64,000 nucleotides of DNA from Buttiauxella noackiae ATCC 51607 (GTDB lineage Bacteria > Pseudomonadota > Gammaproteobacteria > Enterobacterales > Enterobacteriaceae). Each line of letters starts with the position of its first letter. The first letter of the stretch is position 1. Both the position numbers and the translations under genes were made by a program. Positions 1 through 7,930 of this stretch are shown piece by piece. The notes under the pieces were generated by a model. That model was given only the letters and a program-made list of their open reading frames with translations, did not search any database and was not told where the DNA came from. The stretch is from positions 62,001-126,000 of the forward strand of contig NZ_LXEO01000015.1 in the NCBI RefSeq assembly GCF_001654865.1, in the 5' to 3' direction.

Positions 1-1
1 G

Positions 2-610
2 GTCGGCGTCTGGAAACCTTTATCCGGCAAGGTTCGCCTCGACGGCGCGGATATTTGCCAGTGGGATAAAGAGTTGCTTGGCCCCTCCATCGGTTATCTT
101 CCACAAGATGTTGAATTATTCGACGGCAGCATCGCACAAAACATTGCCCGTTTTGCCGAAAACGACAGCGAACTTATCGTCGCTGCCGCAACTTTGGCCG
201 GTGTGCATGACATGATTCTACGTCTCCCCCAGGGCTACGACACGCCTCTGGGTGCAGGTGGACACCAGTTATCCGGCGGGCAACGGCAACGTATTGGGCT
301 TGCGCGCGCGGTCTACAACAATCCGGCATTCGTCGTTCTGGATGAGCCAAATGCCAATCTGGATGATGCCGGTGAGTTTGCTCTCGTCAAAGCGATTAAT
401 ACGTTGCGCACACAAGGCCAAACCACCGTCATTATCTCCCATCGCCCGACGCTGCTCGGCGTGGTCAATAAAGTCTTATTACTTAATGACGGAGCCATGC
501 AAGAGTTCGGAACCCGCGACCAGGTTTTTGCCAATCTACGGCAGGCCAATATATTAAAACCGGTAGCGACCTCCTCTCCATCGAGTACTGAACAGCAACG
601 AGAAGCCTGA
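2..610 (+). CDS. Type I secretion ABC transporter ATPase, 3' part (PrtD/HlyB-like)
   Basis: Inner-membrane ABC exporter subunit that powers one-step secretion of a protein or peptide through a HlyD adaptor and an outer-membrane TolC-type channel. Only the last 202 codons are in the window, so the membrane domain and Walker A lie off the left edge. Visible nucleotide-binding elements in order are the Q-loop (YLPQDVELFDG), the ABC signature LSGGQ, Walker B (VVLDEPNANLD) and the switch histidine (IISHRP). The LDEPNANLD form is typical of PrtD-type ATPases. The stop overlaps the next start (TGATG), so it is translationally coupled to the HlyD gene. The substrate is not visible and no outer-membrane component follows. 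Confidence 0.9.
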   Translation, partial: VGVWKPLSGKVRLDGADICQWDKELLGPSIGYLPQDVELFDGSIAQNIARFAENDSELIVAAATLAGVHDMILRLPQGYDTPLGAGGHQLSGGQRQRIGLARAVYNNPAFVVLDEPNANLDDAGEFALVKAINTLRTQGQTTVIISHRPTLLGVVNKVLLLNDGAMQEFGTRDQVFANLRQANILKPVATSSPSSTEQQREA

Positions 611-1947
611 TGATGAAAAAGAATAATAAAGACACTGAAACCTCCGGTTCTGGCAGCGTTGATACCAATATCTGGCCACCAATACTGCGTGGAATCATCG
701 TTATAACAATTGGCGTTGGTGGTTTCTTATTATGGGCGGTGCAGGCACCTTTAGATGCCGGTGTAGTGGCTGACGGGACGGTGACGGTTTCAAGCCACCG
801 TAAAACTATTCAGCATTTAAGCGGCGGGCGAGTCACCGATATTTTTATTAAAGAAGGCGATTTAGTTAAAAAAAACCAGGTGTTAGTGCGGCTGGATAAA
901 ATGCAACTTGGCATGCGTTACAGCACGTTAAATGCACAATATATATCAGCAAAAAGTATTGAAGACCGTTTACTGGCAGAAAGAGATGGGCTGGAAGTTA
1001 TTGCCTTCGACAATACACTGACACAGCAATTTCCGGACAATAAACGCCTGGCAGCAGTCAGAAATTTGCAGGGAAAATTATTTGATACGCGTAGAAAAAA
1101 CATCCAGGATGAGTTGTCCATGATTCAGGAAACACTGGATGGCCTTGTTGGGCAAATCGAAAACCTGAATAAAATTAAAAGCTATCGGGATCACCAATCG
1201 ACTCTGATCAATCGAGAACTGGGTGCTATTCGAGCGCTCAGCGAAAAAAACTACTATCCAAAAGCACAATTGTTGGTACTTGAACGCGAAGCCGCTGAAA
1301 TATCCAGCAACGTTTCAGAAGATATTCTGAATATCGCCAAATTAAAGTCACAACAAAACGAACTGAAGATCAAAGCGTATCAGGTGCGCCATCAGTATCT
1401 GCGGGAAGTAGAATCAGAGCTTACGGAAAAGCAAAAAGAAGTCGCAATGCTTGAAGATGAATTAGTTTCGACTCGACATGAACTGGATAATACGGAAATT
1501 CGTTCACCTATTGATGGCATCGTTCTGGATGTAAAAGTCAGCACTGTGGGCGGTATTATTCAGCCAGGAGAACATTTAATGGATATTGTTGCCGCCGGGC
1601 AACCTCTGCAAATAGATGCAAAAATACCGGTGCATGCCATTGATAAACTGGTTCCGGGGTTGATGGTTGATGTGCTGTTCCCTGCCCTTAACCATGCTTT
1701 ATTACCGTCAGTTCCTGCGCATGTGTTAACTATTTCGGCTGACCGCTTAATCGATGAAGCCACGCAGCAGCCCTATTACCTGGCAGAAGTTCAGGTCTCT
1801 ACAGAAGGTGTGCGTTTGTTGGGGGATTACAAAATTAAGGCAGGCATGCCGGCGAGTGTGACAATTAAAACCGGAGAGCGAACATTCTTGAGCTATCTGT
1901 TCAAGCCATTAATCGCTCGCCTGGAACTGGCGTTTAAGGAGTACTGA
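610..1947 (+). CDS. HlyD-family type I secretion membrane-fusion adaptor (PrtE-like)
   Basis: Periplasmic adaptor bridging the ABC exporter encoded just upstream and a TolC-like channel. The 445-residue protein has a cytoplasmic tail of about 20 residues and one transmembrane segment at about residues 22-45. A lipoyl/barrel-sandwich half (GRVTDIFIKEGDLV) follows, then a long heptad-rich coiled coil at about residues 95-290. The second lipoyl half carries the family motif RSPIDGIV, and a beta-barrel region closes the protein. The length is usual for the PrtE/HlyD group. Two ATG codons stand in tandem at 610 and 613; the first overlaps the upstream stop. No TolC gene follows, so the pair probably uses the housekeeping TolC or a channel encoded upstream of the window. 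Confidence 0.9.
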   Translation: MMKKNNKDTETSGSGSVDTNIWPPILRGIIVITIGVGGFLLWAVQAPLDAGVVADGTVTVSSHRKTIQHLSGGRVTDIFIKEGDLVKKNQVLVRLDKMQLGMRYSTLNAQYISAKSIEDRLLAERDGLEVIAFDNTLTQQFPDNKRLAAVRNLQGKLFDTRRKNIQDELSMIQETLDGLVGQIENLNKIKSYRDHQSTLINRELGAIRALSEKNYYPKAQLLVLEREAAEISSNVSEDILNIAKLKSQQNELKIKAYQVRHQYLREVESELTEKQKEVAMLEDELVSTRHELDNTEIRSPIDGIVLDVKVSTVGGIIQPGEHLMDIVAAGQPLQIDAKIPVHAIDKLVPGLMVDVLFPALNHALLPSVPAHVLTISADRLIDEATQQPYYLAEVQVSTEGVRLLGDYKIKAGMPASVTIKTGERTFLSYLFKPLIARLELAFKEY

Positions 1948-1963
1948 TGCCATCCTGTCTAAG

Positions 1964-1987
1964 GCGAGTGGCCATAGTGCCACTCGC
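1964..1987. terminator. Hairpin after the type I secretion genes
   Basis: A perfect 9-bp inverted repeat (GCGAGTGGC/GCCACTCGC) with a 6-nt loop begins 17 bp after the HlyD stop codon. It has no T-run, so it may work as an mRNA 3'-end stabiliser or need Rho. Confidence 0.5.
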
Positions 1988-2042
1988 TACCCGTCATACT
2001 TAAAGCGGCAGGTGCGTTGGCAGCTCTCAGTCACCCGATGCC
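1988..2042. repeat. Truncated ERIC-like element (one half)
   Basis: The stretch reads like one terminal half of an enterobacterial ERIC element, from the TACCCGTCATACTT end through GCAGGTGCGTTGGC to TCACCCGATG. The central AAGTAAGTGA core and the other arm are missing. It is recognised from memory of the ERIC consensus and is diverged. A fuller ERIC copy lies at about 28.8 kb. Confidence 0.5.
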
Positions 2043-2156
2043 AATTAACATAATCTACATCATTGACTTAAATGCGAATCAGCAGAGAATATTCGTTCCT
2101 GACTATGTGCCGCAAAACTGGAGTCTACCATTAGCCGTTCTCGTAGCTTTCCGCTT

Positions 2157-3455
2157 ATGACAAGAAAAGTGAAAACGTCAGGCGCCTTTATTATCGCCGC
2201 TATTTTACTTGCCAGTTGTTCTTCAAAACCTCCGGTCTCGCTCGTGACCCCGGTGACTAAACCGGCGCATCCGGCATCGCCTTCGCAAAATCAAGAACCC
2301 GTGCGAGGCGTGTGGCTCGCAACGGTATCTCGTCTTGACTGGCCCCCTGTTGCATCAGTAAATCCGAACAATGCTTCCACTCGCGTTAGTCAGCAACAGC
2401 AAGCGTTAAAAAACAAATTAGATAACCTGAAAAGCCTTGGAATTAATACCGTATTTTTCCAGATCAAACCTGATGGCACCGCGCTTTGGCAATCAAAAAT
2501 TTTGCCATGGTCTGATGTAATGACGGGTAAAATTGGTGAAGACCCAGGTTACGACCCGCTGCAATTTATGCTCGACGAAGCACACAAGCGCGGTATAAAA
2601 GTTCACGCCTGGCTTAACCCTTACCGTGTTTCCACCAATACCAAACCGTCGACCGTTGCAGAACTCAACAACACTTTATCGGACCAACCACCGAGCGTGT
2701 TTGTGCTCCATCGTGACTGGATTCGTATCTCAGGCGATCGTTATGTCTTAGATCCTGGAATTCCAGAAGTTCGAGACTGGATTACCAGCGTCGTTGCTGA
2801 AGTCGTATCGCGTTATGACGTCGATGGCGTACAGTTTGATGACTACTTCTATACAGAGTCTCCAGGATCCCGCATCAACGACAACCCGACATTCCAAAAA
2901 TATGGTCAGGGATTTGATTCAAAAGCAGACTGGCGTCGGCACAACACGCAGCAACTTATTGAGCAAGTTTCCCGAACTATCAAGCAGTTAAAGCCGGGTG
3001 TTGAATTTGGTGTGAGTCCTGCTGGTGTATGGCGCAACCGTTCATTTGATCCTGCCGGTTCCGATACCCGAGGTGCAGCGGCATATGATGAATCTTTTGC
3101 TGATACACGAAAGTGGGTACAACAGGGCTTATTGGATTACATCGCTCCGCAGTTGTACTGGCCTTTTGCGCGTGATGCCGCCCGTTATGATGTACTCGCA
3201 AAATGGTGGGCCGATGTGGTGAAACCAACAAATACACGTCTGTATATTGGGGTTGCACTCTACAAAGTCGGTGAACCGTCCCGGAAAGAGCCGGATTGGA
3301 CGGTAAACGGTGGTGTGCCCGAGTTGAAAAAACAGCTCGATCTTAACGAATCATTGCCGCAAATCAGCGGTACGATCTTGTTCAGAGAGAACAATCTCAA
3401 CCAGCCGCAAACCAGAGAAGCCGTTAGCTATCTTAAAAACCGCTGGGGCAGTTAA
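2157..3455 (+). CDS. digH: Divisome-localised lipoprotein glycoside hydrolase DigH (YddW)
   Basis: Outer-membrane lipoprotein of the GHL10 (DUF187) family. E. coli DigH cleaves denuded peptidoglycan glycan strands at the division site. The 432-residue product matches E. coli DigH along its length, including RGVWLATVSRLDWPP, KVHAWLNPYR, DGVQFDDYFY and GVSPAGVWRN. A lipoprotein signal is clear: a positive N-terminus, a hydrophobic stretch and lipobox LASC, with the acylated Cys near residue 21. The FDDYFY segment carries the acidic residues expected in the TIM-barrel active site. The assigned ATG follows a 209-bp gap. The gene stands alone, with no partner in the same direction. Confidence 0.95.
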   Translation: MTRKVKTSGAFIIAAILLASCSSKPPVSLVTPVTKPAHPASPSQNQEPVRGVWLATVSRLDWPPVASVNPNNASTRVSQQQQALKNKLDNLKSLGINTVFFQIKPDGTALWQSKILPWSDVMTGKIGEDPGYDPLQFMLDEAHKRGIKVHAWLNPYRVSTNTKPSTVAELNNTLSDQPPSVFVLHRDWIRISGDRYVLDPGIPEVRDWITSVVAEVVSRYDVDGVQFDDYFYTESPGSRINDNPTFQKYGQGFDSKADWRRHNTQQLIEQVSRTIKQLKPGVEFGVSPAGVWRNRSFDPAGSDTRGAAAYDESFADTRKWVQQGLLDYIAPQLYWPFARDAARYDVLAKWWADVVKPTNTRLYIGVALYKVGEPSRKEPDWTVNGGVPELKKQLDLNESLPQISGTILFRENNLNQPQTREAVSYLKNRWGS

Positions 3456-3863
3456 CACCTGCCACATAAACAATTGAATAAAATGATTTTTCTTCAAAAT
3501 GGCGTCGCTACGTGAATTTTACTGTTCTGGCAGTACATCGGTGCAGCAGAATTCACGTAAAAGCATCTGGGAATTTGGGTTTCATTTTCAAAATCACTTC
3601 CCGACATAAATCATAATTGCTCATCTCTTTTTGTTTTCCCACGTTGGTTCCAAAAACCAATCGAAACGGTCGTTTTCTGTTCCTCGATTGGTGCATCAAT
3701 TCAGCTACTTTAATTATTTGTTATTTTTAATTATGCGATGAATATTAATTGAACAATATTGAGGAAAATGTGGAGGGGATAAAATTGAGTTTTATCTGGT
3801 TGTTCCAATTTTATATCAACCGATAATCACTGGTAATGTTAATAGTGAGAAACGGTATCAACC
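3456..3863. other. AT-rich intergenic stretch with inverted repeats
   Basis: No gene is supported here. It holds two inverted repeats. One has 10-bp arms TACGTGAATT at 3509-3518 and AATTCACGTA at 3550-3559. The other has arms CCAATCGA at 3657-3664 and TCGATTGG at 3684-3691. The 3' part is AT-rich and leads into the small lipoprotein gene. Confidence 0.5.
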
Positions 3864-3977
3864 ATGAAAAAATTTGCATTAATTATCAGTAGCATAGTAA
3901 TTGTTATGAGCCTATCTGGCTGTATTTACAGGGATGGTGGACATCACCACGGCTGGCATCATCACCATTATCGCTAA
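3864..3977 (+). CDS. Small His-rich lipoprotein (37 aa)
   Basis: A short ORF reading MKKFALIISSIVIVMSLSGC, then a 17-residue tail with eight histidines (GGHHHGWHHHHYR). The N-terminus is a textbook lipoprotein signal: two lysines, a hydrophobic core and lipobox LSGC at residues 17-20. The mature lipopeptide would be only about 18 residues. The His cluster suggests binding of Ni, Zn or Cu, but that is inference. A terminator-like hairpin follows within 40 bp. I do not recognise a named homologue. The coding call rests on the clear signal peptide and the composition rather than on ribosome-binding signals, which are weak. Confidence 0.7.
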   Translation: MKKFALIISSIVIVMSLSGCIYRDGGHHHGWHHHHYR

Positions 3978-3980
3978 TTA

Positions 3981-4018
3981 AAAATAAACCCCGGAATAAT
4001 CCGAGGCTATTTATTTAA
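3981..4018 (+). terminator. Imperfect hairpin after the His-rich lipoprotein
   Basis: An AT-flanked imperfect stem (AATAAACCCCGG against CCGAGGCTATTTATT) with an AATAAT loop starts just after the lipoprotein stop and ends in a T-rich arm. It is plausible as a rho-independent terminator. Confidence 0.5.
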
Positions 4019-4024
4019 CCGCCA

Positions 4025-4044
4025 GGGAAGTGACCACACTTCCC
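4025..4044. terminator. Perfect short hairpin between convergent genes
   Basis: GGGAAGTG and CACTTCCC form a perfect 8-bp stem with a 4-nt loop. It lies between the lipoprotein gene and the convergent carbonic anhydrase gene. Confidence 0.45.
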
Positions 4045-4048
4045 TATT

Positions 4049-4088
4049 GAAAACTTCCGCCAGGTTATTAGCCGTGGCGGAGGTTTTC
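4049..4088 (-). terminator. Terminator hairpin for the carbonic anhydrase gene
   Basis: The 14-bp arms GAAAACTTCCGCCA and TGGCGGAGGTTTTC pair with one G-U wobble. The stem begins about 12 bp downstream of the carbonic anhydrase stop on the minus strand and ends in a run of Ts on that strand. Confidence 0.65.
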
Positions 4089-4100
4089 ATAAATGGCTGA

Positions 4101-4736
4101 TTAAGACGCCGTTACACCCGGATTGTCTGATAACGAGATGAATTTCCCGCCTTTGCTATCAAATGCTTCAATACATCCCGATTCAATATCATAAACCCAG
4201 CCGTGAAGCGTAATGTTGCCCTTCGCAAGCGCTAATGCAACACAAGGGTGGGTACGTAAATTCCCCAGTTGTGCGATCACATTTTGGTGAACCATGCCGT
4301 CAACGCGAGATTGGGTTGAGCTATGCTCTTCCGCTTCGTTAATGGCTTTTGCAGCATCTGCATAACGTAACCAGTGAGCAACGGCTGGCATATGGTCAAG
4401 ACACTGGCAGTTGGCGACCGCGGTCATCGCCCCACAATCTGAATGCCCACAAACCACGATGTCACGAACGCCAAGTGCCATCACCGCATATTCAACCGAT
4501 GCTGAAACACCACCAGGCTCTGGCCCGAACGGTGGCACAATATTACCTGCGTTTCGAATGACAAACAGTTCACCCGGTTCACGCTGTGTAACTAATTCAG
4601 GAACTAGTCGGCTGTCGGAACAGGAAATAAAAAGTGTTTTAGGATTTTGATTTGATGCGAGTTTTTTGAATAGTTTGGAGCGTTGCGGAAAGGCTTCTTT
4701 CTGAAACCTCAAAAAACCGTCAATAACGTCTTTCAT
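4101..4736 (-). CDS. cynT: Beta-class carbonic anhydrase, CynT type
   Basis: Cytoplasmic zinc enzyme interconverting CO2 and bicarbonate. The 211-residue product matches E. coli CynT, including the zinc and active-site motifs CSDSR and the HSDCGAM segment, plus [14 protein letters not shown] and [10 protein letters not shown]. The start is placed at ATG 4736 (MKDVIDGF), which aligns with the CynT N-terminus and has an AGGG ribosome site. An in-frame ATG 13 codons upstream is less likely. In E. coli cynT precedes cyanase cynS and transporter cynX; neither is nearby. The next gene on the same strand is an unrelated LysR regulator, 173 bp upstream. It may therefore serve general bicarbonate supply rather than cyanate metabolism. 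Confidence 0.85.
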   Translation of the reverse strand: MKDVIDGFLRFQKEAFPQRSKLFKKLASNQNPKTLFISCSDSRLVPELVTQREPGELFVIRNAGNIVPPFGPEPGGVSASVEYAVMALGVRDIVVCGHSDCGAMTAVANCQCLDHMPAVAHWLRYADAAKAINEAEEHSSTQSRVDGMVHQNVIAQLGNLRTHPCVALALAKGNITLHGWVYDIESGCIEAFDSKGGKFISLSDNPGVTAS

Positions 4737-4909
4737 CGTAAGCCCTATATATTTTTTGTGCCGATATGATGCCACGCAGATAATGACAGATCAATTCACT
4801 GTCATACGATATATATATCCACATATTTATTGTTATTATATTTCCCCCTGTTTTTTATGCTGCTTTATATCCGCTTCATTCGAATAATCGCAGTGGTTCC
4901 AGGTCACTA

Positions 4910-5824
4910 TCATGCCTCCTCACCCAGCCGCGTTATCACTGTGCGCAAATAAGTCAGCACTGCTGTTGCCGTTTCGCTCAGGGAGGATTCAGCAAGCGTG
5001 ACCGCGCCAACATCCATGTAGGTGGTGCTGTCAGTAATGCTGCGGCGCATCACGCGCAATCCTTCGAGCGACCACGGGCGGTAAACCAGATCCGACAATA
5101 TCGTCACCCCCTTTCCTTTTGCCACCAGACTGCGCACCGTTTCGAACGAGGTGGTGATGAAACTGATATTTGGGCTACCGCCTCGGGCACGCCAGTGCTC
5201 TTTAATCACGTTGGGGTATTCGTCGGTATCCAGCAGCAAAAATGGATGGTTTTCAAGATCAGCCAAATGAATCACTGACTGGTTCAATAGCGGATGGCCC
5301 TGCGCGGCCCAAAGTCGGCGCGGTGAACGAATAAATATCTCTTTTTTCAGGGCATTGTCGTGAGCAATATTTGAGGTTAACAGCAGCGAGAAATCAATAT
5401 CCTGAGTCTTTAATGATTCGGTTAATTCCTGCGGGTCTGACTCAATAAAATTAATCGTCATTAATGGAAAATGCTGTTCAACTTCAAGAATAATCGCTGG
5501 CAGTAAATAAGCAGAAAGCGTTTTGGCGATGCCAATATTCACCGTGCCTTGTTCCAGTTGCGGTTGGTGCAGCAAATCGTCAATGGCAAGCTGGCTGTCA
5601 TTAATAATTTTACGGGCGTAATGCAGGAAGCGCTCACCTGCGGCGGTGAGTTCAATACCTTTTGGCTGGCGCAAAAACAGCTGGTTGTTTAACGAGGTTT
5701 CGAGATTGCGCATCGCGACCGTCATCGACGACTGCGAGATATTACAGCGTGAAGCCGCTTTGGAAATCTGCTGTGTTTGCGCAAGCGCGATGAAAAACTC
5801 TAACTGCCGTAGCGTGAACCTCAT
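4910..5824 (-). CDS. LysR-family transcriptional regulator
   Basis: A 304-residue LysR protein: an N-terminal winged HTH at about residues 1-60 (LRQLEFFIALAQTQQISKAA) followed by a two-lobed effector domain. It lies divergent to the DMT exporter gene across a 205-bp gap. By the usual LysR arrangement it probably controls that exporter and itself. It could also regulate the downstream carbonic anhydrase, as CynR does in E. coli, but no cyanate genes are present. The effector is unknown. Confidence 0.85.
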   Translation of the reverse strand: MRFTLRQLEFFIALAQTQQISKAASRCNISQSSMTVAMRNLETSLNNQLFLRQPKGIELTAAGERFLHYARKIINDSQLAIDDLLHQPQLEQGTVNIGIAKTLSAYLLPAIILEVEQHFPLMTINFIESDPQELTESLKTQDIDFSLLLTSNIAHDNALKKEIFIRSPRRLWAAQGHPLLNQSVIHLADLENHPFLLLDTDEYPNVIKEHWRARGGSPNISFITTSFETVRSLVAKGKGVTILSDLVYRPWSLEGLRVMRRSITDSTTYMDVGAVTLAESSLSETATAVLTYLRTVITRLGEEA

Positions 5825-6029
5825 AGTTTTAAACTATACCTTGCCATGAAAAAGATGAATTAGATTTGGTTGCCCCGCAACCCTACCATGGTCTTCAGCA
5901 AATCACTGATTCAAGCATTCGCAGGTATCTGGCCGCTGGGCTCACGTACTCTTCATCAGCTGCGTGATATCGCATGTATGCATTAAATCTATACCTGATT
6001 GTATTAAACCGTTTTCTGGAATTCAAATT

Positions 6030-6950
6030 ATGCCGTATTTACTGTTAAGTCTTGCCGCCTGTTTCTGGGGTGGAAACTATGTTGTGGGTCACGAACTGGT
6101 GGCGCAGGTTGACCCCATTGTGCTGTCGGAGGCGCGCTGGATGCTCACCGCCCTGGTGCTTATCAGCCTCTATTTCCGGCAAATAGGAGCGCAATGGCAG
6201 GCGATGGTTGAGGCGAAATACACGGTATTTTTCCTCGCTTTGTGCGGGCAAGTATTATTCCCGGTGACGCTATATATCGGCCTGCAATACACCTCCTCAT
6301 TAAATGCGGCAATATATTTATCCACCACGCCCGCATTAGTGTTGCTGATTAATAAGTTTATTTTCAAAGAGGCTATTTCACGGCGCAATATTTATGGCGT
6401 AGTGCTCAGTTCTTTGGGCGTGATCTACCTGGTGATGCAAGGCGACCTTTTGCATTTGGACACGCTTAAAAACCTTAACCGTGGCGACGTATGGACCATG
6501 GGTTCGGCTATTAGTTGGGCGCTGTACTGCGCGTTCTTGCGCCTCAAACCTAAACAGGTTGGCGGAAATGCGTTTGTTGCGGTCAGTGCCGCGATTGGCG
6601 CGATAGTGCTGCTGCCGGTGTTATCACTCTATTCGGCGGCCCATTATGCATCTGAGATGAAAGCCTACTTTAATTCAGGTTTTTTATTAGGGTTGGCTTA
6701 CCTGGTTATCTTACCGTCATGGTTGTCATATTTGCTGTGGAATAAAGGCATTCAGGCCATTGGTGCAACGCGCGGTGAAGTCTATTCGCACCTGATTCCG
6801 CTCAGCGGCGGCGTGTTTAGCGTGCTGTTTCTCAACGTGCCGCTACATGGTTTTCACCTCGTCAGCGCGTTGCTTATCGCACTGGGAATTGCACTTTGCT
6901 CGATGGCTCCAAAGCAGAAGCTTTTAGCTCCTGACCCATGCAGTCGATAA
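6030..6950 (+). CDS. EamA/DMT-family transporter
   Basis: Inner-membrane drug/metabolite transporter with ten predicted hydrophobic segments in 306 residues and two EamA repeats. The typical opening PYLLLSLAACFWGGNYVVG and the second-repeat start (WTMGSAISWALYC) are visible. The start at ATG 6030 (MPYLLL) puts the first membrane helix at the N-terminus. A longer frame from 5964 would add a non-hydrophobic leader. The last 77 bp overlap, in antisense, the 3' end of the next LysR gene. The substrate is not predictable; relatives export amino acids or metabolites. Confidence 0.85.
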   Translation: MPYLLLSLAACFWGGNYVVGHELVAQVDPIVLSEARWMLTALVLISLYFRQIGAQWQAMVEAKYTVFFLALCGQVLFPVTLYIGLQYTSSLNAAIYLSTTPALVLLINKFIFKEAISRRNIYGVVLSSLGVIYLVMQGDLLHLDTLKNLNRGDVWTMGSAISWALYCAFLRLKPKQVGGNAFVAVSAAIGAIVLLPVLSLYSAAHYASEMKAYFNSGFLLGLAYLVILPSWLSYLLWNKGIQAIGATRGEVYSHLIPLSGGVFSVLFLNVPLHGFHLVSALLIALGIALCSMAPKQKLLAPDPCSR

Positions 6951-7839
6951 AATATTCGCAAACTGGCGTCAGTACCTGGTCTTTTCGCAACATAAAGCCA
7001 AAGGTGATATCGGGTAATTGCGTCTGAATGTTTAGCGGTACTAATTCCTCTTGCCCAGGGCGGGCACGCAGCAAGAAATCCGGCCAGATGCTGACGGTGT
7101 TAGCATCCTGTGCCAGTGCTGAATAGAGCCCCCATGAAGTGCAGATATTCACCTGCGCGGGCTCCAGAACCTGTTGCTCCCCTGCCAACTGTTGCCAGAA
7201 CGGTTGCCAGCTTTCCCTGGTGTGGCTGCATAGCCACTGTGCCTCAGAGAGTTGGTTCAGATTGACGGCCTTGGCCAGCGGATCGCCTTTTGCCACCGCC
7301 AGAGTTTGCGGCCAGTGCTGCAAAGCAATCAGGCGAAACTCAGCAATCGGGTCGGTTTGTGCCACAAATGCCAGGCACAGGTCAAAGTCACCATTGCGTA
7401 ACCCATCAATGATTTGTCCCGGCATGCCTTCATGAACGTTAACGCGGGCCTGTGGGAAGCGTAAGCGAAAGCGACGTAGAGCCTCATAAACCGGAACAGT
7501 TGCTGAAAGCAAAGAGACACCAATATTCAAACTGGCATGGGATTGTGCTTTCATGGCAGCAATTTCATGCTCTGCGCGGTTAATTTCGGTTATCACGGTG
7601 CGGGCATAACGCAACAGCGTGTTGCCATAAGTGGTGAAACGCACGCCAGCGCCACTGCGCACCAGTAACTGCACACCTAGTCGAGATTCGAGTTCTTTGA
7701 TACTGCGCGTGACGCCCGGTTGAGATAACCCTAACTCGCCAGCCGCACCGATCAGCGTTCCATGTCGGGCTACTGCCACTAAGATCCGCAATTGAGATGT
7801 TTTGATAAACCCTCCGCTATAACTGTTTGTTATAGGCAT
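6874..7839 (-). CDS. LysR-family transcriptional regulator of the amidohydrolase/SBP pair
   Basis: A 321-residue LysR protein with an HTH at about residues 12-70 (TSQLRILVAVARHGTLIGAA) and a C-terminal effector-binding domain. ATG 7839 is preferred over a TTG at 7860. It is divergent from the M20 amidohydrolase gene across about 90 bp and is therefore its likely regulator. The inducer may be the amide or amino acid that pathway handles. Its 3' end runs 77 bp into the coding 3' end of the convergent DMT exporter, so the two transcripts are complementary over that stretch. Confidence 0.85.
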   Translation of the reverse strand: MPITNSYSGGFIKTSQLRILVAVARHGTLIGAAGELGLSQPGVTRSIKELESRLGVQLLVRSGAGVRFTTYGNTLLRYARTVITEINRAEHEIAAMKAQSHASLNIGVSLLSATVPVYEALRRFRLRFPQARVNVHEGMPGQIIDGLRNGDFDLCLAFVAQTDPIAEFRLIALQHWPQTLAVAKGDPLAKAVNLNQLSEAQWLCSHTRESWQPFWQQLAGEQQVLEPAQVNICTSWGLYSALAQDANTVSIWPDFLLRARPGQEELVPLNIQTQLPDITFGFMLRKDQVLTPVCEYFIDCMGQELKASALEPSSKVQFPVR

Positions 7840-7930
7840 AAGAAACTGGAAATTGACCAATGATTTCAGTCTCTTCTAGCATCATAAAACCGGACGTTTT
7901 GCGAAATCAGTATAATAGAGGGCTTTATAA

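Noticed and set aside
4737-4775. Upstream start of the carbonic anhydrase
   Set aside because: The extra 13 residues are not part of CynT, and the internal ATG at 4736 has a better ribosome site.
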